From the NCBI RefSeq assembly GCF_009604455.1, contig NZ_WEGL01000010.1, forward strand, positions 1 through 64,000: DNA of 64,000 nt, written 5' to 3'. A program made the position numbers and the translations under genes. A model generated the notes under the pieces. That model had not been told where the DNA came from. It saw only the letters and a list, made by a program, of their open reading frames with translations, and ran no database searches. This DNA comes from Streptomyces sp. RB17 (GTDB lineage Bacteria > Actinomycetota > Actinomycetes > Streptomycetales > Streptomycetaceae). Below are positions 16,601 to 23,621 of this stretch, piece after piece (position 1 is the first letter of the stretch; every line of letters starts with the position of its first letter).

Positions 16601-17642
16601 GATCATCACCGGGTCGCGTTCGATGGAAGTCCGGGCGAACCTCAAGGACCACCTGATGAACCGCCTCGAGCTGCGGCTCGGTGATCCGATGGACTCGGAG
16701 ATCGACCGCAAGATCGCGGCCAACGTGCCGACCGGCGTGCCGGGCCGCGGCCAGACGCCGCAGAAACAGCACTTCATGGCGGCCGTACCGCGCATCGACG
16801 GCCTCTCCTCCGACACGGACCTGGCGGAGGCGACGACGGCTCTTGCGGCCGAGGTCACCCGCCACTGGCAGGAGCCCGGCGCACCGGACGTACGCCTGCT
16901 GCCGCGCGAGTTCCCGGCGACCCAGCTCCCGCCGGGCGACCGTTTCCCGAACCGGGGCATCTCCTTCGCGCTCGACGAGGACAACCTCGAGCCGGTGTTC
17001 GTGGACTTCGAACAGGACCCGTTCTTCCTGGTGTTCGGTGAGAGCGAGTCCGGCAAGTCGAACCTGCTGAAGCTCATCATCAAGCGCCTCACCGAGCGTT
17101 ACGACGGCCACACCTGCAAGCTGTTCGTCGTGGACAACCGGCGCTCGCTGCTCGGGGTGACCCCGGACTCGCACCTGGCCGAGTACATCCCCATGTCGAA
17201 CCAGATGCAGCACCACATGGACGCGCTGGCCGACCTGATGCAGCGCCGCACGCCGACGGCCGACGTCACCGCGGAGCAGCTGCGCAACCGCAGCTGGTGG
17301 CGGGGGCCCACGGTGTACGTCGTCATCGACGACTACGACCTGGTGTCCACGTCCAGCGGCAACCCGCTGGCAGGCCTGACGGAACTCCTCCCCTTCGCCC
17401 GCGACGTCGGCGTTCGCTTCATCATCGCCCGCTCCACGGCGGGCGCCGGCCGCGCCGGCTACGAGACCTTCATGCAACGCATCAAGGAACTCGGCGCGCA
17501 GGGTGTGGTCCTCGCGGGTGATCCGGCCGAGGGCGAACTGCTGGGCGGGGTCCGGCCGCGGGCGATGCCGGCGGGACGGGGGATCTTCGTGTCACGGAAG
17601 CGGGGGAAGCCGATGGTGCAGGTGGGGTTGGTGGAGTCCTGA
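13677..17642 (+). CDS. eccC: Type VII secretion ATPase EccC (three FtsK/SpoIIIE domains)
   Basis: 1321-residue motor of the ESX translocon. Two N-terminal membrane helices (about residues 42-58 and 60-80) are followed by three FtsK/SpoIIIE ATPase domains. Walker A loops are GATGSGKS (about 474), GGPQSGKS (about 833) and GESESGKS (about 1121). Walker B-type strands are LVLVIDEFSELL, VFLVIDGWGNF and VYVVIDDYDLV; only the first has the full D-E pair, as is usual when domains 2 and 3 are degenerate. All three domains are in one chain, unlike the split EccCa/EccCb of mycobacterial ESX-1. The GTG start at 13677 has AAGGGA upstream, and MSHIVVKRPPR is the typical N-terminus. Confidence 0.96.
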   Translation: MSHIVVKRPPRALPKEVPTDEVMLQAPPELPRGQQESAWMQLLPMLGMGGSVVFFFNPQAQPFMKIMGLLMVASTIAMGISMLVRYRRGNQGQMADMRRDYLRYLSQTRRDALDTAKAQRDAQYYLHPSPEQLWALVAEGSRVWERRTGDEDFGQVRVGLGPQALATPLIPPQTAPVDELEPLTAGAMQRFLVTHSTLDELPMAVSLRAFYHVTISGEPGTVRGAARAVTASLAAMHSPEDLVVAVVAERRTAPEWEWAKWLPHVQAQGLADGAGSIRLITTDPVELEDRLAARLQGRPRFHPGGPPVPEQPHVVVVLDGVSLPPTSLLASPEGMQGVTVLEVVPGDLTIGRGDLSVIVQPKELRLESAHGMVYEGTPDVLSYEAAEALARQLAPLRMASGGDDDEPLLANLEFTDLLNLGDAASVDPKRTWRPRSQSERLRVPIGVGEDGRPVMLDLKEAAQEGMGPHGLCVGATGSGKSELLRTLVLGLAVTHSSETLNFVLADFKGGATFAGMAQLPHVAAVITNLADDLTLVDRMGDSIRGELNRRQELLRDAGNYANIHDYEKARAAGAPLQPIPSLVLVIDEFSELLTAKPDFIEMFVQIGRIGRSLGVHLLLASQRLEEGRLRGLETYLSYRIGLRTFSAAESRAALGVPDAYELPNVPGSGFLKFGTDEMVRFKAAYVSGVYRTSSQQAAALGGPLPVDRRPVLFTAAEVPVQYAAVPQQRQEAAAERQDDALADTVLDVIVRRLEAQGPAAHQVWLPPLDSPPSLDALLPGLAPVPGRGMTQPGYEGAGRLVVPVGLIDKPYEQRRDPLWLDFGGAAGHMQIIGGPQSGKSTLLRSIIASFALTHTPYEVQFYGLDFGGGGMAAVAGLPHVGGVASRLDPEKVRRTAAEVYGVMTRREEYFRSAGISSIAEFRTRRARGDISVTDQPWGDVFLVIDGWGNFRTDYEALEPLVLDMAQRGLGYGIHVIITGSRSMEVRANLKDHLMNRLELRLGDPMDSEIDRKIAANVPTGVPGRGQTPQKQHFMAAVPRIDGLSSDTDLAEATTALAAEVTRHWQEPGAPDVRLLPREFPATQLPPGDRFPNRGISFALDEDNLEPVFVDFEQDPFFLVFGESESGKSNLLKLIIKRLTERYDGHTCKLFVVDNRRSLLGVTPDSHLAEYIPMSNQMQHHMDALADLMQRRTPTADVTAEQLRNRSWWRGPTVYVVIDDYDLVSTSSGNPLAGLTELLPFARDVGVRFIIARSTAGAGRAGYETFMQRIKELGAQGVVLAGDPAEGELLGGVRPRAMPAGRGIFVSRKRGKPMVQVGLVES

Positions 17643-17694
17643 GAGGCCCTCGCTTTCGGAGTCGTTGTCGGCAGTTGCTGTTGGCTCGACCTGG

Positions 17695-17725
17695 ATGCCG
17701 CGGATCGTTCTGGTCCGCGGCATCC
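17695..17725 (+). terminator. eccC terminator hairpin
   Basis: Perfect 11-base arms GATGCCGCGGA / TCCGCGGCATC with a 9-base loop, 52 bases past the eccC stop. A second hairpin (GCGCAGGGCC / GGCCCTGCGC, 17736-17763) follows at once. Confidence 0.65.
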
Positions 17726-17894
17726 TGCCGTTGTGCGCAGGGCCGGCGTGGAGGCCCTGCGCGTATTCGGCAACGCCGCTGTGCCCATCCCGGCATCCTG
17801 CTATTTTACCTGCGCTAGACAATTCAGAGGGAAGCGCCAGACGGTCCCTAGGGAAGTCGATGACCCAGCGGGCGCTGCACGGGGGATGATCACC

Positions 17895-18356
17895 ATGGCA
17901 TGGGACGAGTGGGAGCAGCTCAAGGCGGACGCGCAGGCGCGTCGGCAGGGTGGGGAGACCCACATGCGCCTCAACCAACTGGCTCCCGACAGTGGAGGCG
18001 GCGGCGGAAGCACCCGCGGTGACCTCACCGTCCACCAGAAGGACCTCGTCGCGATCGGTTCCGCGGCGCACGAGCTGTTCAATGACTTCAGCCACTACAG
18101 CGATGGCGCCCGCCTGTCCTCCATGAAGGCGGCAGGAGGGCTCAAGAGTCAGGGCTTCGCCATCGGAGCCGCCCTCGATCACGTCGCCGAGCACTGGGTC
18201 GACCAGGTGCAGACGCTACTCGATGCCTGCGCCCACATCTCCAATCACCTGCGCTACACCAAGAACCAGCATGCCGCCGACGAGTCCTACATCGCCGGCA
18301 CGCTGAGCAGCATCTCCCAGCTGGACCACGGCTTCGACGAGCGGAAGGGCAGCTGA
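17895..18356 (+). CDS. small helical ESX-associated protein (WXG100-like partner candidate)
   Basis: 153 residues, mostly helical and without a signal peptide. The N-terminus is acidic with tryptophans (MAWDEWEQLKADAQAR). A Gly-Ser linker (DSGGGGGSTRGD) at about residue 35 leads to a helical domain (LVAIGSAAHELFNDFSHYSD, HVAEHWVDQVQTLLDACAHI). The ATG at 17895 has GGGGGA at a good distance; an ATG three codons earlier is less well placed. It is separated by four bases from the next gene, a large WXG-containing protein. This order resembles a T7SS chaperone or partner followed by its substrate. That role is inference. Confidence 0.75.
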   Translation: MAWDEWEQLKADAQARRQGGETHMRLNQLAPDSGGGGGSTRGDLTVHQKDLVAIGSAAHELFNDFSHYSDGARLSSMKAAGGLKSQGFAIGAALDHVAEHWVDQVQTLLDACAHISNHLRYTKNQHAADESYIAGTLSSISQLDHGFDERKGS

Positions 18357-18360
18357 CGCA

Positions 18361-20643
18361 ATGGATCTGGATGCGTTGCGCCATGGCAACTTCGCACAGC
18401 TCGGTGAGGCCATCACCGACTGGGAGAGGATGACCAAGGATCTCGCGACCCTGGAGGACGACGCCCGCAGAAAACTCAAGGGCACGGCCGACAAAGCACG
18501 TTGGGCCGGCGTCAACGCCCAGGTGAGCCGCGAGTTCATCGACAAAACGGCGCAGGAGTTCGCGGACGCCCACACGCAAGCGGACTCCATCACGAAGATC
18601 CTCAAGGACACCCGTGGCGAACTCGTCGGCTTTCGCGACCAGCTGAACGACACCCTCGAACGCGCACCTTACAAGTACTGCACCGTCATCGACACCGGTC
18701 AGGGCACGTTCACCGTCGCCGGGAATCCCCGTCCCGACTGGGCCTCCGATCCGAGCGGCGAGACGAGCGCCGTCAGCCAGAAGGACGTCGACGACCTGCG
18801 CAACGAGATCCAACGTATCCTCAACAAGGCGACCGAAAGCGACAACACGGCGGCAAAGGCGCTCAAACTTCTCGTCGACCAGGCCAAGTACGGCTTCTCC
18901 AGCGCCCACTACGAGAACCGGGACGAAGCTGCCAAGGCAGTCGCGGACGCCGACCGGATGGCCCGAATCCTCGCGAAGAACCCGCATGACGTGACCACCA
19001 CAGAGCTCGCGTCACTCAACTCCACCTTGGCCAAGTACAAGAACGATCCCCTCTTCGCGGAGGAATTCGCCACACAGGTCGGCCCCAAGAAGGTACTCAC
19101 CTTCTGGGCCGGCATCGCCGATCCCTACCAGGGCACGTACGACCCCGACCGCGCCAAGCAGGCCAAGCAACTTCAGAAGAACCTCGGGACCACCATCGGT
19201 CTGGCCACGCTCTCCGACAGCGACAAGATGCAGAGCTGGGAGAAGCAGATGATCAAGCTGGGTCCCGACCAGCTCGGCATCGACGACGCCAGCAATCCGA
19301 CCGGGTACGCCGTCGTGAGCAACCTCATGCGTTTCGGCGACTACGACGACCAGTTCCTCAACGACTACGGTGACAAGCTCCTGGCGTACGACAAGAAGGT
19401 CAACGGCGAGGGCATCAACCTCTGGGTCAACAACGCCAACCAGGGCGACCTCAATTACTGGGGCTACAAGAACGACCGTGGCCGCGACCCCGTGACCGGG
19501 TTCCTGGAGGCGCTGGGCCACAACCCGGATGCGTCCACGCAGTTCTTCGAACAGCCCGAGGGCGCAGGTGACACCGTCAACAAGGACTCCGAGGTCAACG
19601 ACCATCTGAAGTACCTGACCACGGAACGCGTCTGGGTGTCTGACACCACTCTCGACGGCAAGCATGATTACGTTGCCGGACGGGACTCGCTGGGGCGTGC
19701 CCTCGAAGCGGCCACCACTGGGTACTCGGCCGACGCCAGCGCGAAAGACGTTGTTGCGGGCGACCGACGCACTGCGGCCACGGCGGGGGTCATGGAGCAG
19801 GTCGTCTATCTCTACGGAGGTGAGGACGGGCCGAAGATGCTGCATGACCAGCCCGAACTCGCCGACAGTCTGGGCAAGATGGGCGGTGCGTACATCGATG
19901 ACATCGATTGCGAACTCTCTGGAATCGGCGACCACGGCAAGGACGCAGGCGACTTCCCCGCTCGGTACGCGGGGCGCGCACACTTCGGAAACCAAGGAGC
20001 CATCGATTTCCTGAGCGTTCTCGGACAGGACGAGAGCTCGCACAAGGTTGTGACGACCGCCCAACACCTCTACACCTTGAGCATGCTGGATGCGCACCCG
20101 CCGACCAGCGATGCGAACATGGACCACGCACGAGACATCATGACAGTGGGTGCGGAATCCCGCGGTATCTTGGACAACTCTCGTGTACAGCAAGCAGAAA
20201 CGACCTACGGCCAGAATTCTGAAGACGCCAACAAGGCACTGGGCCGGTCGGCCGACTGGAAGAAACTGATGGTCGGAGCAGTCGTCGCAGGAGGTGTGGC
20301 AGCCGTTCCCCTCCCTGGCTCAACGGCCGCCGCTCTCTTCATCGCCCCGCTCGCGGCGGACACGGCCACCGACGCGGCCAACACGCTACTCGGACAGCAA
20401 ATCGACAAAGCCACGGACGACGCGGAGTCCGATCCGCTTGTCCCCTCGCAGATGACCAGCCGCCAATTCTATGGCCAAGGAACGGACGACCTTGGTTCGA
20501 CCTATGACTCGTACTTCAAGGGCCACCCGGAGGCGAGGGACAAGGCTGACGACCAGCAATGGGTCCAAGAGGTGAAGAGTAGCTATTTGGGTACCGGATC
20601 ACATGAAAACGACTATCGAGGCCGACCGCCGTACAAGGATTGA
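18361..20643 (+). CDS. large putative ESX-secreted protein with N-terminal WXG motif
   Basis: 760 residues. The N-terminal ~100 residues are helical with a WXG-type turn (ARWAGVNAQ, about residues 47-55), like the leading domain of large T7SS substrates. The middle (about 180-620) is soluble and acidic, with blocks such as NPTGYAVVSNLMRFGDYDDQF and WVSDTTLDGKHDYVAGRDSL. A hydrophobic Ala/Gly-rich segment (LMVGAVVAGGVAAVPLPG to ADTATDAANTLLG, about 640-680) lies near the end. It may belong to the Streptomyces DUF6571 group, but this is from memory. There is no signal peptide and no catalytic motif I can name. Codon use is less GC-biased than in eccC. Four bases separate it from the partner gene upstream. 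Confidence 0.8.
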   Translation: MDLDALRHGNFAQLGEAITDWERMTKDLATLEDDARRKLKGTADKARWAGVNAQVSREFIDKTAQEFADAHTQADSITKILKDTRGELVGFRDQLNDTLERAPYKYCTVIDTGQGTFTVAGNPRPDWASDPSGETSAVSQKDVDDLRNEIQRILNKATESDNTAAKALKLLVDQAKYGFSSAHYENRDEAAKAVADADRMARILAKNPHDVTTTELASLNSTLAKYKNDPLFAEEFATQVGPKKVLTFWAGIADPYQGTYDPDRAKQAKQLQKNLGTTIGLATLSDSDKMQSWEKQMIKLGPDQLGIDDASNPTGYAVVSNLMRFGDYDDQFLNDYGDKLLAYDKKVNGEGINLWVNNANQGDLNYWGYKNDRGRDPVTGFLEALGHNPDASTQFFEQPEGAGDTVNKDSEVNDHLKYLTTERVWVSDTTLDGKHDYVAGRDSLGRALEAATTGYSADASAKDVVAGDRRTAATAGVMEQVVYLYGGEDGPKMLHDQPELADSLGKMGGAYIDDIDCELSGIGDHGKDAGDFPARYAGRAHFGNQGAIDFLSVLGQDESSHKVVTTAQHLYTLSMLDAHPPTSDANMDHARDIMTVGAESRGILDNSRVQQAETTYGQNSEDANKALGRSADWKKLMVGAVVAGGVAAVPLPGSTAAALFIAPLAADTATDAANTLLGQQIDKATDDAESDPLVPSQMTSRQFYGQGTDDLGSTYDSYFKGHPEARDKADDQQWVQEVKSSYLGTGSHENDYRGRPPYKD

Positions 20644-20656
20644 TCAGGGATGGAAG

Positions 20657-21346
20657 ATGCAAGCTGGGGCTGGATACAGTAGGCGCAGCACGGCCCTTTT
20701 TATCGCTGCTGTGACACTGCTCGTCGGCGGTTGTGGAGACAACTCCAAAAAGGGCGACACGGAAGAGTCGGGCACGGGTGCCGCCACGAGCAACATCTGC
20801 GACGGAACGCTCGACGCCACAGCCGCGGAAGCGCTACACCGGTTGACCGGCACGTCTCGTTTCGACGAAGGTACGGGAGCCAACGAGGAAGGTGAGCCGC
20901 GCAAGTTTTCCTTGAGGAACGCGGTCGAGCACCTGCACGACGAGTACCGCAAACGAAGCGCCTGCTGGGTGTACAAGACGGATGACAACAGCGGGGAACC
21001 GCTTCTCGAGATACGGTTCTCGGCATCGAGCAGCTATCCATCGGCCACGCAGAAGGAATCCAGCAGCGACCGGAGCCGGTATCCGCTGGGCGTGTATGCT
21101 CAGGCAGGGCCCGATGGGGCCGATCTGTTCTTTCAATGCACCACCAAAGCATCATCCAAGAATGCGTACATCGGCGATACGAAATATGTGAAGGCAGAGC
21201 TGTATTCCACCGCAGCCAGGCTGCTGCGGGGCGACAGTTCCAACAAGGACCGAATGACGATTCTCAATTCCATTTCCCGCAAATTGGCGCAGGAGGCAGG
21301 GTGCGCTTCCGAGGCCGATCTGCCGGCTGTGGTGACCTCTCAGTAA
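20657..21346 (+). CDS. putative lipoprotein paired with the ESX cargo gene
   Basis: 229 residues. A basic N-terminus and hydrophobic core end in the lipobox LLVGGC, with C26 the lipidated cysteine, followed by an Asn/Lys/Asp-rich linker. The mature part contains ICDGTLDATAAEALHRLTG and three further cysteines. The ATG at 20657 has AGGGA 7 bases upstream, 13 bases after the stop of the 760-residue gene, so it is in the same transcript. G+C at the 3' end is visibly lower than in neighbouring core genes. It might be a cell-surface receptor or immunity partner for the secreted protein; that is inference. It converges on the kinase gene at 21408. Confidence 0.75.
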   Translation: MQAGAGYSRRSTALFIAAVTLLVGGCGDNSKKGDTEESGTGAATSNICDGTLDATAAEALHRLTGTSRFDEGTGANEEGEPRKFSLRNAVEHLHDEYRKRSACWVYKTDDNSGEPLLEIRFSASSSYPSATQKESSSDRSRYPLGVYAQAGPDGADLFFQCTTKASSKNAYIGDTKYVKAELYSTAARLLRGDSSNKDRMTILNSISRKLAQEAGCASEADLPAVVTSQ

Positions 21347-21407
21347 TTGCGCAGGACATTCTCCTGGTCCGCGTTACTGTGCAGAATTTTGGTCATGCTC
21401 TCACCGC

Positions 21408-23522
21408 TCAGAACGTCGAAAGGGCGATGACCGAGCTGTCGTGCATGACGAAAACGCGGTTTCCGGCGGCAGCCAGGCGAGCGTAGTCGGGATCGGGGAC
21501 CGTGTAGCTCCGTGAGTCCTTTCCGTCCGAGGCCCGCACGGCATTGATCAACAGCTGGGGTCCATACCCGTTGCTGGTGTTGCCGAACGTCCAGACGCCG
21601 TGGCCCTGCCGTACCACAGGGCTCCCGTAATTGGCGTTTTGAGAGGCCTCCCACCGCACCTTGCCGCTGTCCTTGCCCAGGCACCTGGTGCTGTCACCCG
21701 CGTTCGTGTAGACCGCGTCCGCGTAGACCGCGGCGGGGCCCCACTTGTACCCGTCCGTCGACCAGTCGTCGAGCTTGGTGTTCCAGATCCTCGTTCCGTC
21801 ACTGAGCCGGCGAGCGTCCATGGACTTGCCGTTGATGTACACGGTGTCGTCGTGGACGACCGGGCTGACCGTGAGGTCCTCGTCCTGATCGAGGCGGGTC
21901 CAGGCCGTGCTGCCGTCGCTGGTGTGCACGACGAGCACGGTGCCGTCCGCAGCCGATATGACCAGCCTGCCCTGGGCGGCAACGGCAGGGGCGAGCAGAT
22001 TCCCGCGGAACCTCGTGGGGACGGCAGCCGTCCAGCGGATCCTGGCGTCGGAGCGGTTCACGCTGCGCAGCCTGTGGTCCTTCGTCACGAAGTACACCGC
22101 GTCGTCGTCGGCCGCGAGCAGCGCCAACGCCTCCGCTGCCGGGCACGTCCACTTGGGTTCGCCCGTGGACGGCACGAAGGTCCGTAGGACGCCCTGGTCA
22201 TCGGCGCCGATGACCAGCCGGCCGGAGAGAGGCAGATAGCCGCTCCTCGTACTGAGGTGAGGCGCGCTCCAGCGGCGCTTGCCGTTGGTGATGTCGAATC
22301 CCGCGATGCCGCCGGTCGCCACACCGAAGACGATGACGTCCCCGATCGGCAGCAGCGTCTGGGAGTAGGCGTCCGCCTCCCCGTGCACTTCCCAGAGGTC
22401 CGTCGGCTGGGCGTCGTTGTTGATCGGGTCCTTGATGCCGAGGGGGTCCAGCTTCTGCGCAGGGACGGGCACTGCCTGTGGAATGTCGAAGGGGTCGCTC
22501 TTCGTGCTCCTCGATCCACCGCGTGATCCGAACCACCACGCTGCCGTGCCGCCCCCGCCTGCCAGGGCCACGCCTCCGGTGGCAAGACCGGTGAGCAGGC
22601 GCCTGCGGGAGACGGAGGGAGCCGTCTCTGTCGTGACCGGTATGGGCAGTCGGCGGGCCGCGGCCTCTCGCTCTCTGATGGCATCGGCGACCGGTCCACG
22701 CCGCCACACCCGATCGGCCCCCTTGGGCGCCCCCATGGCCTGGACGATCTGAGGCGGGGCAGGACGCATGGCCGGGTCCTTGGCCAGGCAGGGCAGGATC
22801 AGCGCCTGCAGATGCGGTGGGATGCCGTCGAGTTGTGGGTCGCCGTGCACCACCGCGTACTGCACGGCCGCGACATGCGAGCCCTCGTACGCCCGTCTGC
22901 CCGTTGCCGCGTAGGCCAGAACCGCGCCGAGCGAGAACACGTCCGCCGACGGAGTCACCCGTCGGCCGAGTACCTGCTCGGGGGCACCGTACCCCGGAGT
23001 GACGGGCACCTGCCCGGTCGTGGTGAGGGTCAGCCCGTGCTCGGGTCGGGCGATGCCGAAGTCGATGACGCGCGGTCCGGCCGAGGTGAGCACGATGTTG
23101 GGCGGCTTCAGGTCACGGTGAATGAACCCCGCCGCATGAATGTCGGCCAGCGTCCGGGCGAGTGCGGTGGCAAGGGAGCGCAGCGCCGGCTCATCCAGCG
23201 GTCCGTAGGAGTCGACTGCCTGGTCCAGAGTGAGTCCCGCGAGAAACTCGGTGGCGATCCACGGCCGTCCACCCTCGGTCCAGGCGCCGAGCACGTTCGC
23301 GATGCCGTTGCTCCGCACCGCCTGCGCGGCCTGCGCCTCGCGCACGAACCGCTGGGCGAGGTTGGTGTCGTGGGTGAGCTCGGACCTGAGCACCTTGACA
23401 GCGGCAAGGCTCCCGGCGCCGTCCTGGCCGACGTAGACCTTGCCCATGCCGCCTTCGCCGAGAACGCCGAGCACGCGATAGGGACCGAGGCGTAGAGGGT
23501 CGCCGGTACCGAGGGGTTTCAT
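21408..23522 (-). CDS. Ser/Thr protein kinase with extracytoplasmic PQQ-type beta-propeller
   Basis: 704 residues. The kinase domain (about 12-270) is intact: glycine loop LGEGGMGKVY (21-30), K43 in AVKVL, catalytic HRDLKPPN (H135-N142), DFG (D154-G156) and an APE-like PEQ. A single hydrophobic segment follows (RRRLLTGLATGGVALAGGG, about 305-325). The rest is PQQ/WD-like repeats (SGKVRWEA, DGSTAWTR, NGKRRWSA), expected outside the membrane. This is the Streptomyces one-pass sensor-kinase plan. The start is ATG 23522. It lies 99 bases after a similar kinase gene and inside the ESX locus. Confidence 0.93.
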   Translation of the reverse strand: MKPLGTGDPLRLGPYRVLGVLGEGGMGKVYVGQDGAGSLAAVKVLRSELTHDTNLAQRFVREAQAAQAVRSNGIANVLGAWTEGGRPWIATEFLAGLTLDQAVDSYGPLDEPALRSLATALARTLADIHAAGFIHRDLKPPNIVLTSAGPRVIDFGIARPEHGLTLTTTGQVPVTPGYGAPEQVLGRRVTPSADVFSLGAVLAYAATGRRAYEGSHVAAVQYAVVHGDPQLDGIPPHLQALILPCLAKDPAMRPAPPQIVQAMGAPKGADRVWRRGPVADAIREREAAARRLPIPVTTETAPSVSRRRLLTGLATGGVALAGGGGTAAWWFGSRGGSRSTKSDPFDIPQAVPVPAQKLDPLGIKDPINNDAQPTDLWEVHGEADAYSQTLLPIGDVIVFGVATGGIAGFDITNGKRRWSAPHLSTRSGYLPLSGRLVIGADDQGVLRTFVPSTGEPKWTCPAAEALALLAADDDAVYFVTKDHRLRSVNRSDARIRWTAAVPTRFRGNLLAPAVAAQGRLVISAADGTVLVVHTSDGSTAWTRLDQDEDLTVSPVVHDDTVYINGKSMDARRLSDGTRIWNTKLDDWSTDGYKWGPAAVYADAVYTNAGDSTRCLGKDSGKVRWEASQNANYGSPVVRQGHGVWTFGNTSNGYGPQLLINAVRASDGKDSRSYTVPDPDYARLAAAGNRVFVMHDSSVIALSTF

Positions 23523-23621
23523 GGTGGGTCCTTCTGCCCGGGGGCGGTGGGAGCGGCCGAACGGCGACGCCTCGTCCTGCGCCGTTACGCATGGCCGGTG
23601 TTTCGCCGCTTCGAGGTCACA

